DNA of 58,135 nucleotides from contig JAIBEL010000040.1 of assembly GCA_019459285.1 (NCBI GenBank), positions 1-58,135 of the forward strand. Reading direction: 5' to 3'. The position numbers were made by a program, and so were the translations under genes. This DNA is from Rhizobium sp. GTDB lineage: Bacteria; Pseudomonadota; Gammaproteobacteria; Burkholderiales; Thiobacillaceae. This document shows positions 31,927 to 40,782 of the stretch, one piece after another; within the stretch, counting starts at the first letter, position 1; the number at the start of each line of letters is the position of its first letter. Below the pieces are notes generated by a model. It was not told the origin of the DNA and ran no database searches. It was given only the letters and a program-made list of their open reading frames with translations.

Positions 31927-33827
31927 GCATCCACCTGGAACAGGAAGTCGCCGAGTACAGCGAGCGGCGATTGCGGCTGGCGACTGCGATTACCGACTAT
32001 GCCGACTGGCTCGACCGCCAGCACGGTATCGATGCCGAACGCACCCTGCGTCTGGCCGATACCGCAGCGGGCCTGCGCCAGGACAAGCTGGTGGTGGCGT
32101 TCGTGGCGGAGTTTTCACGCGGCAAGACCGAACTCATCAACGCCCTGTTCTTCGCCGACCATGGTCAGCGTCTGTTGCCGTCCGACGCCGGGCGCACCAC
32201 CATGTGCCCGACCGAACTGTTCGCCAATGCGGACGAGCTCCCCAGCCTGAGCCTGCTGCCGATCGAAACGCGCCGTCGTAGCGACTCGCTGGCGCGGCTC
32301 AAGCACATGCCGATCGAGTGGTGCCGGGTCTTGCTCGATCCCGCCGATCCGCGCCAGTTGCAGGAAAGCCTGAAAAAACTGACCGAGACCAAATCGATGC
32401 CGGCTGTGGATGCCATCGAAATGGGCCTATGGAACGGCGAGGACGCCAGCGAGCGCCACCTGCTGCGCGCCGACGGTACCGTGGAGGTGCCGGCCTGGCG
32501 CTATGCCATGGTCAATTATCCCCATCCGCTGTTGCAGGCCGGACTGACGATACTCGACACCCCGGGACTCAACGCGCTGGGGGCCGAACCCGAGCTCACC
32601 CTGTCGGTGATTCCGAATGCGCATGCAGTGATGTACCTGCTGGCCACCGATACCGGGGTGACGCGCTCGGATCTCGAAATCTGGCAGAAACATGTCCACC
32701 GCCATTCCAACTACCACGTGGCGGTTCTCAACAAGATCGACATGCTGTGGGACGAACTCAAGAGCGATGCCGAAGTGCAGGCGACCATCGAACGCCAGGC
32801 CGAGGAAACCGCGCGCGTACTGAAGCTGCCGCGCAGCCGCGTGTTCACCGTGTCGGCGCAGAAAGCGCTGGCGGCCACCATCCGCGGCGATGCCGCCCTG
32901 CGCGTACGTTCCGGTATCGAATCGCTGGAATACCTGCTGGCGCATCAGGTGATCCCGGCGCGACGCGACATGTTCTACCATGCAGTCAGCCGCGAAGTGG
33001 CGGCGCTGCTCGACGAGAGCCGGGCCGATCTGGCCGCGCGGCTCAAGCGCTCCAGCGACGAACTGATCCAGCTGACCCAGCTGTCGGGCAAGAACCGCGA
33101 GCTGATCGAGCAGACGCGCGCCAGCCTGCAGAAGGAAAAGGACAGTTACGACGCCACTGCCGACCAGTTCCGCTCGACCCGGAAAATGGTGCAGGGTCAG
33201 GGCGAGCATCTGCTGTCGCACCTGTCTGAAGATACGCTCGACGCAATCCTCAAGGCGGGTCGCGAGGCGATGGAAAACAGCTGGACCACGCGCGGGCTGA
33301 CCGGCGGCATCCGCCACCTGAGCGAAGAGATGGGCAACCGTTTCCAGCAGGCGACCCGCCTGGCGGACAACATGCTGGATGCGCTCGACCAGGCCTATAT
33401 GCGGTTTCACCGCCTGCACAATCTGCCGAAGATGCAGGTGCCGCGGCTCGACCTGGGGGCCTACCGCAACCGGCTCGACGCGCTGACGCGGGAGACGGAG
33501 GCCTTCTGCAAGGATCCCGCCAACCTGATGCTGGAAAAGCGTTTCATGATCCGGCGCTTTTATGCGGGCCTGGCCGAGGAGGCGCGCAAGGCATTCAAGC
33601 TCGCGCGGCTGGAGGCGGAGCGCTGGCTGCGTATCGCGCTCGATCCCATCATGACGCGCATCCGCGAGCACAAGCAGTATCTCGACACGCGGCTGGCCAG
33701 CCTGCAGCGCATCCTGGAAAACATGGGCACGCTGCACAGCCGCATGGCGCAGATCAAGCAGGAGATCAGCACGTTGCGCCACGACAAGCTCGAGCTTGTC
33801 CGCATGGCCGAGCAGCTCACGGCTTAG
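31923..33827 (+). CDS. Dynamin-like GTPase
   Basis: The 634-residue protein begins at an ATG overlapping the yggU stop. GTPase motifs are the P-loop AEFSRGKT (62-69), G3 DTPG (212-215) and G4 NKID (270-273). A long alpha-helical region follows (about residues 340-630), consistent with a stalk and coiled coil. There is no obvious transmembrane segment, so membrane contact would be through amphipathic or paddle regions. Bacterial dynamin-like proteins act in membrane remodelling or damage repair; the role of this type is not defined. Confidence 0.85.
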   Translation: MSIHLEQEVAEYSERRLRLATAITDYADWLDRQHGIDAERTLRLADTAAGLRQDKLVVAFVAEFSRGKTELINALFFADHGQRLLPSDAGRTTMCPTELFANADELPSLSLLPIETRRRSDSLARLKHMPIEWCRVLLDPADPRQLQESLKKLTETKSMPAVDAIEMGLWNGEDASERHLLRADGTVEVPAWRYAMVNYPHPLLQAGLTILDTPGLNALGAEPELTLSVIPNAHAVMYLLATDTGVTRSDLEIWQKHVHRHSNYHVAVLNKIDMLWDELKSDAEVQATIERQAEETARVLKLPRSRVFTVSAQKALAATIRGDAALRVRSGIESLEYLLAHQVIPARRDMFYHAVSREVAALLDESRADLAARLKRSSDELIQLTQLSGKNRELIEQTRASLQKEKDSYDATADQFRSTRKMVQGQGEHLLSHLSEDTLDAILKAGREAMENSWTTRGLTGGIRHLSEEMGNRFQQATRLADNMLDALDQAYMRFHRLHNLPKMQVPRLDLGAYRNRLDALTRETEAFCKDPANLMLEKRFMIRRFYAGLAEEARKAFKLARLEAERWLRIALDPIMTRIREHKQYLDTRLASLQRILENMGTLHSRMAQIKQEISTLRHDKLELVRMAEQLTA

Positions 33828-33844
33828 GGTTCCACCGGACTCGG

Positions 33845-35569
33845 TTAGCCGTTCAGGCGGTTCAACAGTACCGAGGTCTTGTCCGGGTCGGTGTTCTTCA
33901 GCAGCTTCTGCGTGACGGAGGTCAATTCGTCCAGGTGGGATTTCAGCACCTGCTGCTTGACCTGCAGCAGACTGGCAGGCTGCATCGAAAACGTCCGCAG
34001 CCCCAGTCCCAGCAGCAGGCGAGTCAGCAGGGGATCGCCCGCCATTTCCCCGCATACCGAAACCGGCTTGCCGGCCTTGTCGCCGGCCCGGATGGTCAGC
34101 TGGATAAGGTTGAGCACCGCGGGATGCAGCGGATCGTACAGATGCGCCACGCTGTCGTCGGCGCGATCGATCGCCAGCGTGTACTGGATCAGGTCGTTGG
34201 TGCCGATCGACAGAAAGTCCAGCTGTTCGGCAAAGAACGCGGCCGAAAGCGCGGCGGCGGGCACTTCGATCATGCCGCCGAGCGGGATGCCTTCGTCGAA
34301 TTTCAGCCCGTCCTTGCGCAGCGAAGCCTTGGCTTCGTCGATCCGCTGCAGGGTCTGGCGCAGTTCCATGAAACTCGCCAGCATGGGGATGAGGATGCGC
34401 ACCTGGCCATGAACCGATGCCCGCAAGATCGCGCGCAACTGGGCATGGAACAGGCCCGGCTCGGCCAGACACAGGCGGATCGCGCGCAGCCCCAGCGCCG
34501 GATTGTCTGCCACGGTGTGGCCCCACGGCGCCTGCTTGTCGGCGCCCAGGTCGAGCGTGCGAATGGTGACCGGCTTGCCGTCCAGCGCCTCGGCCACCGC
34601 CTTGTAGGATAGGTATTGCTCCTCTTCACTCGGCAGGTCGCTGCGGTTGAGGAAGAGGAACTCGCTGCGGAACAGGCCGATGCCGTGCGCGCCCGCAGCC
34701 TTCACCGCATCGATGTCGGAGAGCAACTCGATGTTCGCCATCAACTCGACCGGCGTGCCGTCGAGGGTGGCCGATTTGCTGGTTTTGAGCCGCTTGAGCT
34801 TGTCGGTGTCGATGCGCCACTGGTTCTGCCGCAGCCGGTATTCGGCCAGCACGGATTCGTCCGGGTTGACGATCACCACACCGTCGCGGCCGTCGACGAT
34901 CAGCAGGTCGTGGTCGCGGATCAGGCCGCGCCCGTTGTGCAGCGCCATCACTGACGGCATGCCCATGCTGCGCGCGAGGATAGCCGTATGCGAAGTGGTG
35001 CCGCCGAGATCGGTGATGAAGGCGGCGAAATGCACGTTCTTGAAGATGACCATGTCGGCCGGCGACAGCTCGTGCGCGACCAGGATGCGTTCGCTGTCGA
35101 AATCGACGTCCAGCGGCAGGTGGCTGGGGTGGCCCATCAATGCCTTCAGCACGCGCTGCACCACCTGCACCACGTCTTCCTGGCGGCTGCGCAGATAGGC
35201 GTCGTCGATTTCCTCGAAGCGTGCCACTAGCGCTTCCATCTGCTGCGCCAGTGCCCATTCGGCGTTGCACTGGGTTTCGCGGATCAGGCGCTTGGGCGCC
35301 TCGGCGATCATCGAATCGCCGAGGAACATCAGGTGCATGTCGAGAAATGCCGACAGTTCGGCCGGTGCGTTGGGCGGAATGTGGCTGCGCAGCACTTCGA
35401 GTTCGGCGCGGGTGGCGAAGATGGCCTCGTCGAAGCGCGCCAGCTCGTCCTTGATGTACTTGCGGTCGAGCATGTATTGCGGCACTTCGACGCGCGCGTT
35501 GGAGGTGAGGTGCGCATAGCCGATGGCGATGCCGCCCGAGACGCCGATGCCGTGCAGCGAGAAGCTCAC
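33845..35569 (-). CDS. ptsI: Phosphoenolpyruvate-protein phosphotransferase (EI)
   Basis: EI takes phosphate from PEP and passes it to HPr. The 574 residues (575 in E. coli) include the phosphorylated His at about residue 194 in 'GGTTSHTAILARSMGM', the PEP-binding 'GIGLFRSEFLFLNR' and the C-terminal Cys motif 'VSVCGEMAGDP'. It overlaps ptsH by 4 bases. With only EIIA(Man) and no EIIB/EIIC in the cluster, the pathway is probably regulatory and does not import sugar. Confidence 0.95.
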   Translation of the reverse strand: MSFSLHGIGVSGGIAIGYAHLTSNARVEVPQYMLDRKYIKDELARFDEAIFATRAELEVLRSHIPPNAPAELSAFLDMHLMFLGDSMIAEAPKRLIRETQCNAEWALAQQMEALVARFEEIDDAYLRSRQEDVVQVVQRVLKALMGHPSHLPLDVDFDSERILVAHELSPADMVIFKNVHFAAFITDLGGTTSHTAILARSMGMPSVMALHNGRGLIRDHDLLIVDGRDGVVIVNPDESVLAEYRLRQNQWRIDTDKLKRLKTSKSATLDGTPVELMANIELLSDIDAVKAAGAHGIGLFRSEFLFLNRSDLPSEEEQYLSYKAVAEALDGKPVTIRTLDLGADKQAPWGHTVADNPALGLRAIRLCLAEPGLFHAQLRAILRASVHGQVRILIPMLASFMELRQTLQRIDEAKASLRKDGLKFDEGIPLGGMIEVPAAALSAAFFAEQLDFLSIGTNDLIQYTLAIDRADDSVAHLYDPLHPAVLNLIQLTIRAGDKAGKPVSVCGEMAGDPLLTRLLLGLGLRTFSMQPASLLQVKQQVLKSHLDELTSVTQKLLKNTDPDKTSVLLNRLNG

Positions 35570-35835
35570 AGTTCCTCCCCGAAACCGCTGGAAATCAGAC
35601 CGGCCAGGGCGTCGATGGCTTCCACCTCATCGTCGCCGTCGGTCTCCAGGGACACGGTCGTCCCCTTGGCCGCGGCCAGCATCATCACGCCCATGATGCT
35701 CTTGGCATTGACGCGGCGACCGTTGCGCGACATGAACACATTGCTCTTGAAGCTCGACGCCAGCTGGGTCAGCCGGGCCGACGGGCGCGCATGCAGGCCC
35801 AGTTTGTTGACGATTTCAACGTCCCGTTGCTGCAT
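35566..35835 (-). CDS. ptsH: Phosphocarrier protein HPr
   Basis: The 89-residue HPr has the EI-phosphorylated His15 in 'GLHARPSA' and Ser46 in 'KSIMGVMML', the HPr kinase site. Retention of Ser46 fits the HPrK/P system found in many betaproteobacteria, although hprK is not in this window. It is embedded between EIIA (20-base overlap) and ptsI (4-base overlap). Confidence 0.95.
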   Translation of the reverse strand: MQQRDVEIVNKLGLHARPSARLTQLASSFKSNVFMSRNGRRVNAKSIMGVMMLAAAKGTTVSLETDGDDEVEAIDALAGLISSGFGEEL

Positions 35836-36232
35836 GGCACATGGTCTCGGAAATATGGTTGATGCTGTTGCGACCGCCTTCGACGATGCGCTCGATGAGC
35901 TGCGGCAATGCCAGGGTATCGCGGTAGTTCAGCGCTTTCAGCAGCATCGGCAGGTTGACGCCGGAAACGCCTTCGATATGGGCGGGTTCGAGCAGGCGGC
36001 ACAGCGTGTTGCTGGGCGTGGCGCCGTACACGTCAGTCAGCACCAGGATGCCGTCGCCTTCATCCAGTTCGGCCAGGCGGGACTGCAATGCTTTCTGCCG
36101 CTCGTCGGGGTCGGCATGGCCGATGAAATCAATCGTGGCGAGGCCGCGCGGGCGCTGCCCCAGCACGTGGGTGGCGCACTCGACCAGGCTGTCGGCAAGC
36201 GAGCCGTGAGCGACGATGAGAATGCCTATCAT
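35816..36232 (-). CDS. PTS system EIIA component, mannose family
   Basis: The 138-residue EIIA(Man) domain starts 'MIGILIVAHGSLADS', with the phosphorylatable His9, and contains 'VLTDVYGATPSN'. I start at the ATG at 36230-36232; the frame continues upstream over apbE without support. The cluster EIIA-HPr-EI lacks membrane components, so EIIA is probably a phosphorylation-dependent regulator. Confidence 0.92.
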   Translation of the reverse strand: MIGILIVAHGSLADSLVECATHVLGQRPRGLATIDFIGHADPDERQKALQSRLAELDEGDGILVLTDVYGATPSNTLCRLLEPAHIEGVSGVNLPMLLKALNYRDTLALPQLIERIVEGGRNSINHISETMCHAATGR

Positions 36233-36261
36233 GGGGTGGATGTCAGGCCAAAACCAGCATT

Positions 36262-37299
36262 CTAGCGAAGCCGGGCCTTCATTGCTGGGGAGACATGGAT
36301 TTGCCCGGCGGCGTCCACCGCCAGATAGTCGGCGATACCCAGACGGGATGCATGACCGGCCAGCCGGGCGGCGCCGTCGATGAAGAGCGGTTTGGACAGC
36401 GCATCCGAGCGTGTTCCGGCTCGATCGCCCGACACCAGGATCGTGACCGATTGCATGCCGGACGCCGGCCAGCCGGTGCGCGGATCGATCAGGTGGCAGT
36501 AGCGACGCCCCCCGGCCTCGAAATAGCGCTGGTAATCGCCCGAGGTACCGATTGCATCGCCGTCGTGCAGATCCAGCGTGGCCAGCGTGCCGGGCTTGCG
36601 CGGGTGCTGGATGCCGACGCGCCATGGACGGTCGCCATGCTGCCCCAGCGCGATGACATTGCCGCCGATGTTCACCAGCCCGTTTTTGATGCCGTGGGAG
36701 GTCAGGATGCGAACGGCCTCATCCAGTGCGTAGCCTTTGGCGTAACCACCGAGATCCAGCTGGACGGCCGGATTGTCGCTCCAGGCCTGATTGTTTTCGA
36801 TATGCAGGTCTTCCATGCGCGGCGCCGCCTTCACCCAGCGTGCAATGGCGGCGGCATCCGGCACCTTCCCTTGTGGCGTGTCGGCATGGAATCCCCACAG
36901 CGCAATCAGGTTGCCGATGGCCGGGTTGAACAGATCGTTCGACCGGGCCGAAACCGTTTGGGCATCGCGCAGCATGGCGGCGAGCTCGGGGGAGACGGGG
37001 ATGTGCTCCCCTTTGGCCAGTCCGGCGTTGAGCCGCGACAGTTCGCTTGGCTGCCAGGCATGCAATTGGTGGTGCAACGCGTCGAAACGCGCCAGTACGG
37101 CGGCGATCGCCTGGCGGGCCTGTGCTTCCGGCGCATCGTAGACGCTGACTTCGACCAGGGTGCCGAAAACGTAGGATTGCTGCTGAACCAGCGGCGGCGA
37201 ACTGCAGGCAGCCAGTGCGAGGGGAAGGAATGCAAGCCACAGAACGAGCCGTACGATGCGTCCATTCAGGGTGCTGGCTTTCGACCTGACGCGGTTCAC
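36262..37299 (-). CDS. apbE: FAD:protein FMN transferase, lipoprotein
   Basis: ApbE covalently attaches FMN to flavoproteins such as NqrB/NqrC or RnfG in the periplasm. The 345-residue protein has a lipobox LALAACS, 'LDLGGYAKGYALDEAV', 'VNIGGNVIALGQ' and 'HLIDPRTGWPA'. The start is GTG at 37297-37299, overlapping the GNAT stop by 4 bases (GTGA). No Rnf or Nqr genes are visible here, so the target lies elsewhere. Confidence 0.92.
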   Translation of the reverse strand: MNRVRSKASTLNGRIVRLVLWLAFLPLALAACSSPPLVQQQSYVFGTLVEVSVYDAPEAQARQAIAAVLARFDALHHQLHAWQPSELSRLNAGLAKGEHIPVSPELAAMLRDAQTVSARSNDLFNPAIGNLIALWGFHADTPQGKVPDAAAIARWVKAAPRMEDLHIENNQAWSDNPAVQLDLGGYAKGYALDEAVRILTSHGIKNGLVNIGGNVIALGQHGDRPWRVGIQHPRKPGTLATLDLHDGDAIGTSGDYQRYFEAGGRRYCHLIDPRTGWPASGMQSVTILVSGDRAGTRSDALSKPLFIDGAARLAGHASRLGIADYLAVDAAGQIHVSPAMKARLR

Positions 37300-37775
37300 A
37301 ACAGCGTTCTCAACTTGCGGCCACCGGCGACGGAAAACCCTTCGCGCTCATAAAACGCCAGGGTCCTGTCGAATTGCGGAAGCGGCGGGGTGGTGACTTC
37401 CAGCCGTTTCCATCCTCGCGCCGTGCCGTATGCCCTGGCTTCAGAGACCAGCCGCATTCCCAGCTTGCGGGTGCGGTACGCAGGGCGAACGTACAGTTCC
37501 GGGATCGTGCCGAAAGCGCCTTCGGCATACAGCGCGTGGCATTCGCAGAGCGCCACGAAGCCGACCGGGTCGCCGCTGGCAGGCCGGGCCACAAAGACGA
37601 CATAGGTCCCGTTGGCCAGATAGGTCTCCAGTCTGGCGGCGGTCTCCTGGAGATTGAAATTGAAGGCCTGAACGTCGATTGCGTGCATGATTTCCGCGAG
37701 CAATTCGCCGACCAGGATGGCAATCGCGGGGGCGTCCTTTGCTTGGGCCGGCTGGATCAGGATGTCGGCAGTCAT
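37296..37775 (-). CDS. GNAT family N-acetyltransferase
   Basis: The 159-residue acetyltransferase begins at the ATG at 37773-37775 (MTADILIQPAQAKD). The acetyl-CoA loop region is 'ELYVRPAYRTRKLGMRLVSE', followed by 'FDRTLAFYEREGF', the GNAT motif B. The substrate is unknown. It is translationally coupled to gshB upstream and apbE downstream, an association that may be transcriptional only. Confidence 0.87.
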   Translation of the reverse strand: MTADILIQPAQAKDAPAIAILVGELLAEIMHAIDVQAFNFNLQETAARLETYLANGTYVVFVARPASGDPVGFVALCECHALYAEGAFGTIPELYVRPAYRTRKLGMRLVSEARAYGTARGWKRLEVTTPPLPQFDRTLAFYEREGFSVAGGRKLRTLL

Positions 37776-38728
37776 CCCGGCGAATGTTCGGCGAGTCGGG
37801 CGTGCTCGACCGCAGCAATGAAGTGTGCGGCAACGTCGTGCCCGGTCTGCGCGGCAATCTCCTGGAAACCGGTTGGGCTGGTGACGTTGATTTCGGTGAG
37901 GCAGTCGCCGATCACGTCGAGTCCGGCGAGGAAGATGCCGTGCGCCCTCGCCCACGGCGCTATGGTTTCGGCGATCTCGCGGTCGCGCGCGGACAGGGGT
38001 TGCGCGCGCGCCGTGCCGCCTGCGGCAAGGTTGCCGCGCGTTTCGCCCGCCAGGGGAATGCGCGCCAGCGCCCACGGCACCACCTTGCCGTCGATCAGGA
38101 GGATGCGTTTGTCGCCGTCCTTGATTTCCGGCAGGTAGCGCTGCGCCATGATGGCGCGGCGGCCGCGCTGCGTCAGCGTTTCGAGAATGGCGTTGCGATT
38201 GAGGTCGGATTGCGTAAGGCGGAAGATGCCGCTGCCGCCCATTTCGGTGAGGGGCTTGACGATGATGTCCTGGTGCTCGGCGAGGAAACGCCCGATATTT
38301 GCGGCATCGGCGGAAACCAGGGTGGGAGCGACGAATTGCGGAAAATTGAGGATCGCCAGTTTCTCGTTGAAATCGCGCAGGGCGGCCGGCCGGTTCAATA
38401 CGCGTGCGCCATTGGATTCGGCAATGCCCAGCAGATGGGTGGCCAACAGATAATCGGTGTCCACCGGCGGGTCGGTGCGCATCACCACGGCGTCGAAATC
38501 CTTCAATGCGGAAACATCGGTTTGCGTGGCGCGGTACCAGTCGTCGTCGGTGCGTACTTCAAGCGCGACGCAGGCCGTGCGGGCGATACCGCTTGCGATG
38601 TGCAACTGGCTGGCCTCGGCAGCAAACACGGCATGACCGCGCGCCACGGCTGCACGCATCATGGCCACCGAGCTGTCCTTGTAGGGCTTGAGACCCGCCA
38701 GGGGATCGACGATGAACAGCAGTTTCAT
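37772..38728 (-). CDS. gshB: Glutathione synthetase
   Basis: GshB joins gamma-glutamylcysteine and glycine. The 318 residues match the ATP-grasp family: 'MKLLFIVDPLAGLKPYKDSS', 'VVMRTDPPVDTDYL', 'IIVKPLTEMGGSGIFRL', 'RGNLAAGGTARAQPL' and 'TEINVTSPTGFQEI'. I start at the ATG at 38726-38728, which overlaps the gshA stop by 4 bases; the frame extends upstream only as an antisense-free shadow of gshA. Confidence 0.96.
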   Translation of the reverse strand: MKLLFIVDPLAGLKPYKDSSVAMMRAAVARGHAVFAAEASQLHIASGIARTACVALEVRTDDDWYRATQTDVSALKDFDAVVMRTDPPVDTDYLLATHLLGIAESNGARVLNRPAALRDFNEKLAILNFPQFVAPTLVSADAANIGRFLAEHQDIIVKPLTEMGGSGIFRLTQSDLNRNAILETLTQRGRRAIMAQRYLPEIKDGDKRILLIDGKVVPWALARIPLAGETRGNLAAGGTARAQPLSARDREIAETIAPWARAHGIFLAGLDVIGDCLTEINVTSPTGFQEIAAQTGHDVAAHFIAAVEHARLAEHSPG

Positions 38729-40032
38729 GCAGCGGCAACCGCGTTTTCGGTGTTCTCGGCCTCGTTGAGCGCCTCGTCGAGTTCGATGCTGGCCGCCAGC
38801 ATCGCCAGCCGTGCAATCACTCCGTAGGCATAGAAGCGGTTGGGCGCGGCGTCGGGGTTGGCGCTGCGGTCGGGCGTCAGGCAGGTGTCGTCGAACGCCA
38901 GGGGTACGAAATGCATACCGGGACTGTTGAGGTTTTCGTCCGACCCGCGCCCGGTGTGTACGCGGTAGAAGCCGCCGACGACGAAATGGTCGAGCATGTA
39001 GACCACCGGTTCGGCAACCGCCCCGTTGATGCTCTCGAAGGTATAGACCCCTTCCTGGATCAGCACCTCGCTGAAGGCAAGGCCTTCCTTGCCGACCGCC
39101 ATCTTGTTGCGCTGCTTGCGGTTGAGTTCGCGCACGTCGTCCGGCGATTTCACCGTCATGATCCCCATGCCATAGGTGCCGGCGTCGGCTTTGACGATGA
39201 CGAAGGGCGGTTGGTCGATGCGGTACTCGTCGTACTTGAGCTGGATCTTGTCCAGCATCTCGCCCACTTTCTCGGCCAGACATTCTTCACCCTGGCGCAC
39301 CTGGAAATCGATCTTGCCGCAATGGTTGAAATAGGGGTCGATCAGCCATGGGTCGATGCCAATCAGCCGGGAGAATTCGCTGGCGACGTGCTGGTAGGCG
39401 GCGAAGTGGCTCGACTTGCGGCGGGTTGCCCAGCCGGCGTGCAGCGGCGGCATGATGGTCTGCTCGATACCCTTGAGGATATCGGGCACACCCGCCGAGA
39501 GATCGTTGTTGAGCAGCACCGCGCAGGGGTCGAAGCCTTCCAGGCCGACGCGATCGCCCTTGCGTACCAGCGGTTCCAGCGTGAGACGCCCGCCGGCAGG
39601 CAGTTCCAGCGTGGTCGGCTGGGTGATCTCGGGAATCAGGGTGCCGATGCGCACGATGAGACCGGTCTGGCGCAGGATGTGCGCGAGCACCGCGACGTTC
39701 TGCAGGTAGAAGGTGTTGCGCGTGTGATTCTCGGGGATCAGCAGCAGGCGCTGGGCGTCGGGGCAGATCTTTTCCACCGCGCCCATCGCTGCGTGGATCG
39801 ACAGCGACATGAACGACGGGTTGAGGTTGTTGAAGCCGCCCGGAAACAAATTGGTGTCGACCGGCGCCAGCTTGAAGCCCGCGTTGCGGATATCGACCGA
39901 GGTGTAGAACGGCGCCGACTGTTCCTTCCATTGCTGGCGAAACCAGTGTTCGATGGTCGGCTGGGCATCGAGCAGGCGTTTTTCCAGTTCCAGCAGCGGG
40001 CCGGTGAGTGCAGTGGTGAGGTAAGGAACCAT
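38725..40032 (-). CDS. gshA: Glutamate-cysteine ligase, Acidithiobacillus-type
   Basis: This enzyme makes gamma-glutamylcysteine. The 435-residue sequence ('MVPYLTTALTGPLLELEKRL', 'TNLFPGGFNNLN', 'LIPENHTRNTFYLQN', 'FVIVKADAGTYGMGIMTVKS') matches the short proteobacterial family first named from acidithiobacilli and is unrelated in sequence to E. coli GshA. It is the first gene of the seven-gene operon ending at ptsI. It is divergent from trmL with a 43-base gap. Confidence 0.93.
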   Translation of the reverse strand: MVPYLTTALTGPLLELEKRLLDAQPTIEHWFRQQWKEQSAPFYTSVDIRNAGFKLAPVDTNLFPGGFNNLNPSFMSLSIHAAMGAVEKICPDAQRLLLIPENHTRNTFYLQNVAVLAHILRQTGLIVRIGTLIPEITQPTTLELPAGGRLTLEPLVRKGDRVGLEGFDPCAVLLNNDLSAGVPDILKGIEQTIMPPLHAGWATRRKSSHFAAYQHVASEFSRLIGIDPWLIDPYFNHCGKIDFQVRQGEECLAEKVGEMLDKIQLKYDEYRIDQPPFVIVKADAGTYGMGIMTVKSPDDVRELNRKQRNKMAVGKEGLAFSEVLIQEGVYTFESINGAVAEPVVYMLDHFVVGGFYRVHTGRGSDENLNSPGMHFVPLAFDDTCLTPDRSANPDAAPNRFYAYGVIARLAMLAASIELDEALNEAENTENAVAAA

Positions 40033-40075
40033 AGAATAGGGCTTTCGAAGAAGGTTTTATTTTAGGCCAAGCCAG

Positions 40076-40540
40076 ATGTTTGACATCGTTTTGTTTCAAC
40101 CCGAGATTCCGCCCAACACCGGCAACCTCATCCGCCTCGCGGCCAACACAGGCTGTCGTCTGCATCTGGTCGAGCCACTGGGCTTCGACCTGTCGGACAA
40201 GCAGGTGGCGCGCGCCGGGCTGGATTACCACGACATGGCCTGCGTCACGGTGCATGCCGGCTGGGACGCAGTGCAAGCGGCCTTGCCCGGCAGGCGCTGG
40301 TTTGCGCTCACCACCAAGGGCAGCGCACGCTATGCCGATATCGCTTTCCGACCGGACGACGTGCTGCTGTTCGGCCCGGAGTCGCGCGGCCTGTCTCCGG
40401 AGATCCTGGGGCAGTTCGACGCGGGCCATCGTCTGCGCCTGCCGATGCTGCCCGGCTCGCGCAGCATGAACCTGTCCAATGCAGTCAGCGTGGTCGTGTT
40501 CGAAGCCTGGCGGCAAAACGGTTTCACGGGCGGCACGTAA
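40076..40540 (+). CDS. trmL: tRNA (cytidine(34)-2'-O)-methyltransferase
   Basis: TrmL methylates the wobble base of tRNA-Leu. The 154-residue SPOUT-fold protein has 'MFDIVLFQPEIPPNTGNLIR', 'LLFGPESRGLSPEI', 'LRLPMLPGSRSMNLSNAV' and a C-terminal 'VFEAWRQNGF'. A small 6-bp hairpin (GCAGCG-TGTAAG-CGCTGC) lies just after the stop, without a T-run. Confidence 0.95.
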   Translation: MFDIVLFQPEIPPNTGNLIRLAANTGCRLHLVEPLGFDLSDKQVARAGLDYHDMACVTVHAGWDAVQAALPGRRWFALTTKGSARYADIAFRPDDVLLFGPESRGLSPEILGQFDAGHRLRLPMLPGSRSMNLSNAVSVVVFEAWRQNGFTGGT

Positions 40541-40667
40541 ATCCGCAGCGTGTAAGCGCTGCACCAACTTGCACACCTTGAACATCGCCTGCCTCGATTG
40601 ACCTGCCAGACGTCGCATGGTTCGGGTCTTGTCTGCCTGCGCGTGTAATCCAGATGGGTCGCGGCGC

Positions 40668-40694
40668 TAAAGTTTAAGCCAGGAAAGACGATAT
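40668..40694 (+). promoter_or_regulatory. Sigma-28 (FliA)-type promoter
   Basis: The hexamer region TAAAGTTT (40668-40675) matches the flagellar -35 exactly, followed by an 11-base spacer and GACGATAT (40687-40694), which matches GCCGATAA at six of eight positions. It is about 80 bases upstream of the chemoreceptor ATG, a gene type often driven by FliA. Confidence 0.72.
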
Positions 40695-40698
40695 TAAG

Positions 40699-40755
40699 GA
40701 TAACGTTATCTGTATATTATGTCATTTCTCTTGAATGGTCGCCGGATAACGTATC
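40699..40755. other. GATAACGTTATC palindrome and a related half site
   Basis: A perfect 12-bp palindrome, GATAACGTTATC, lies at 40699-40710, just downstream of the sigma-28-like -10. A shortened copy, GATAACGTATC, is at 40745-40755. Both are in the chemoreceptor leader and may be regulator sites. The rest of the 40541-40782 gap shows nothing recognisable. Confidence 0.45.
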
Positions 40756-40782
40756 GAGAAATAACGGATAGTTGAGGAAGGT

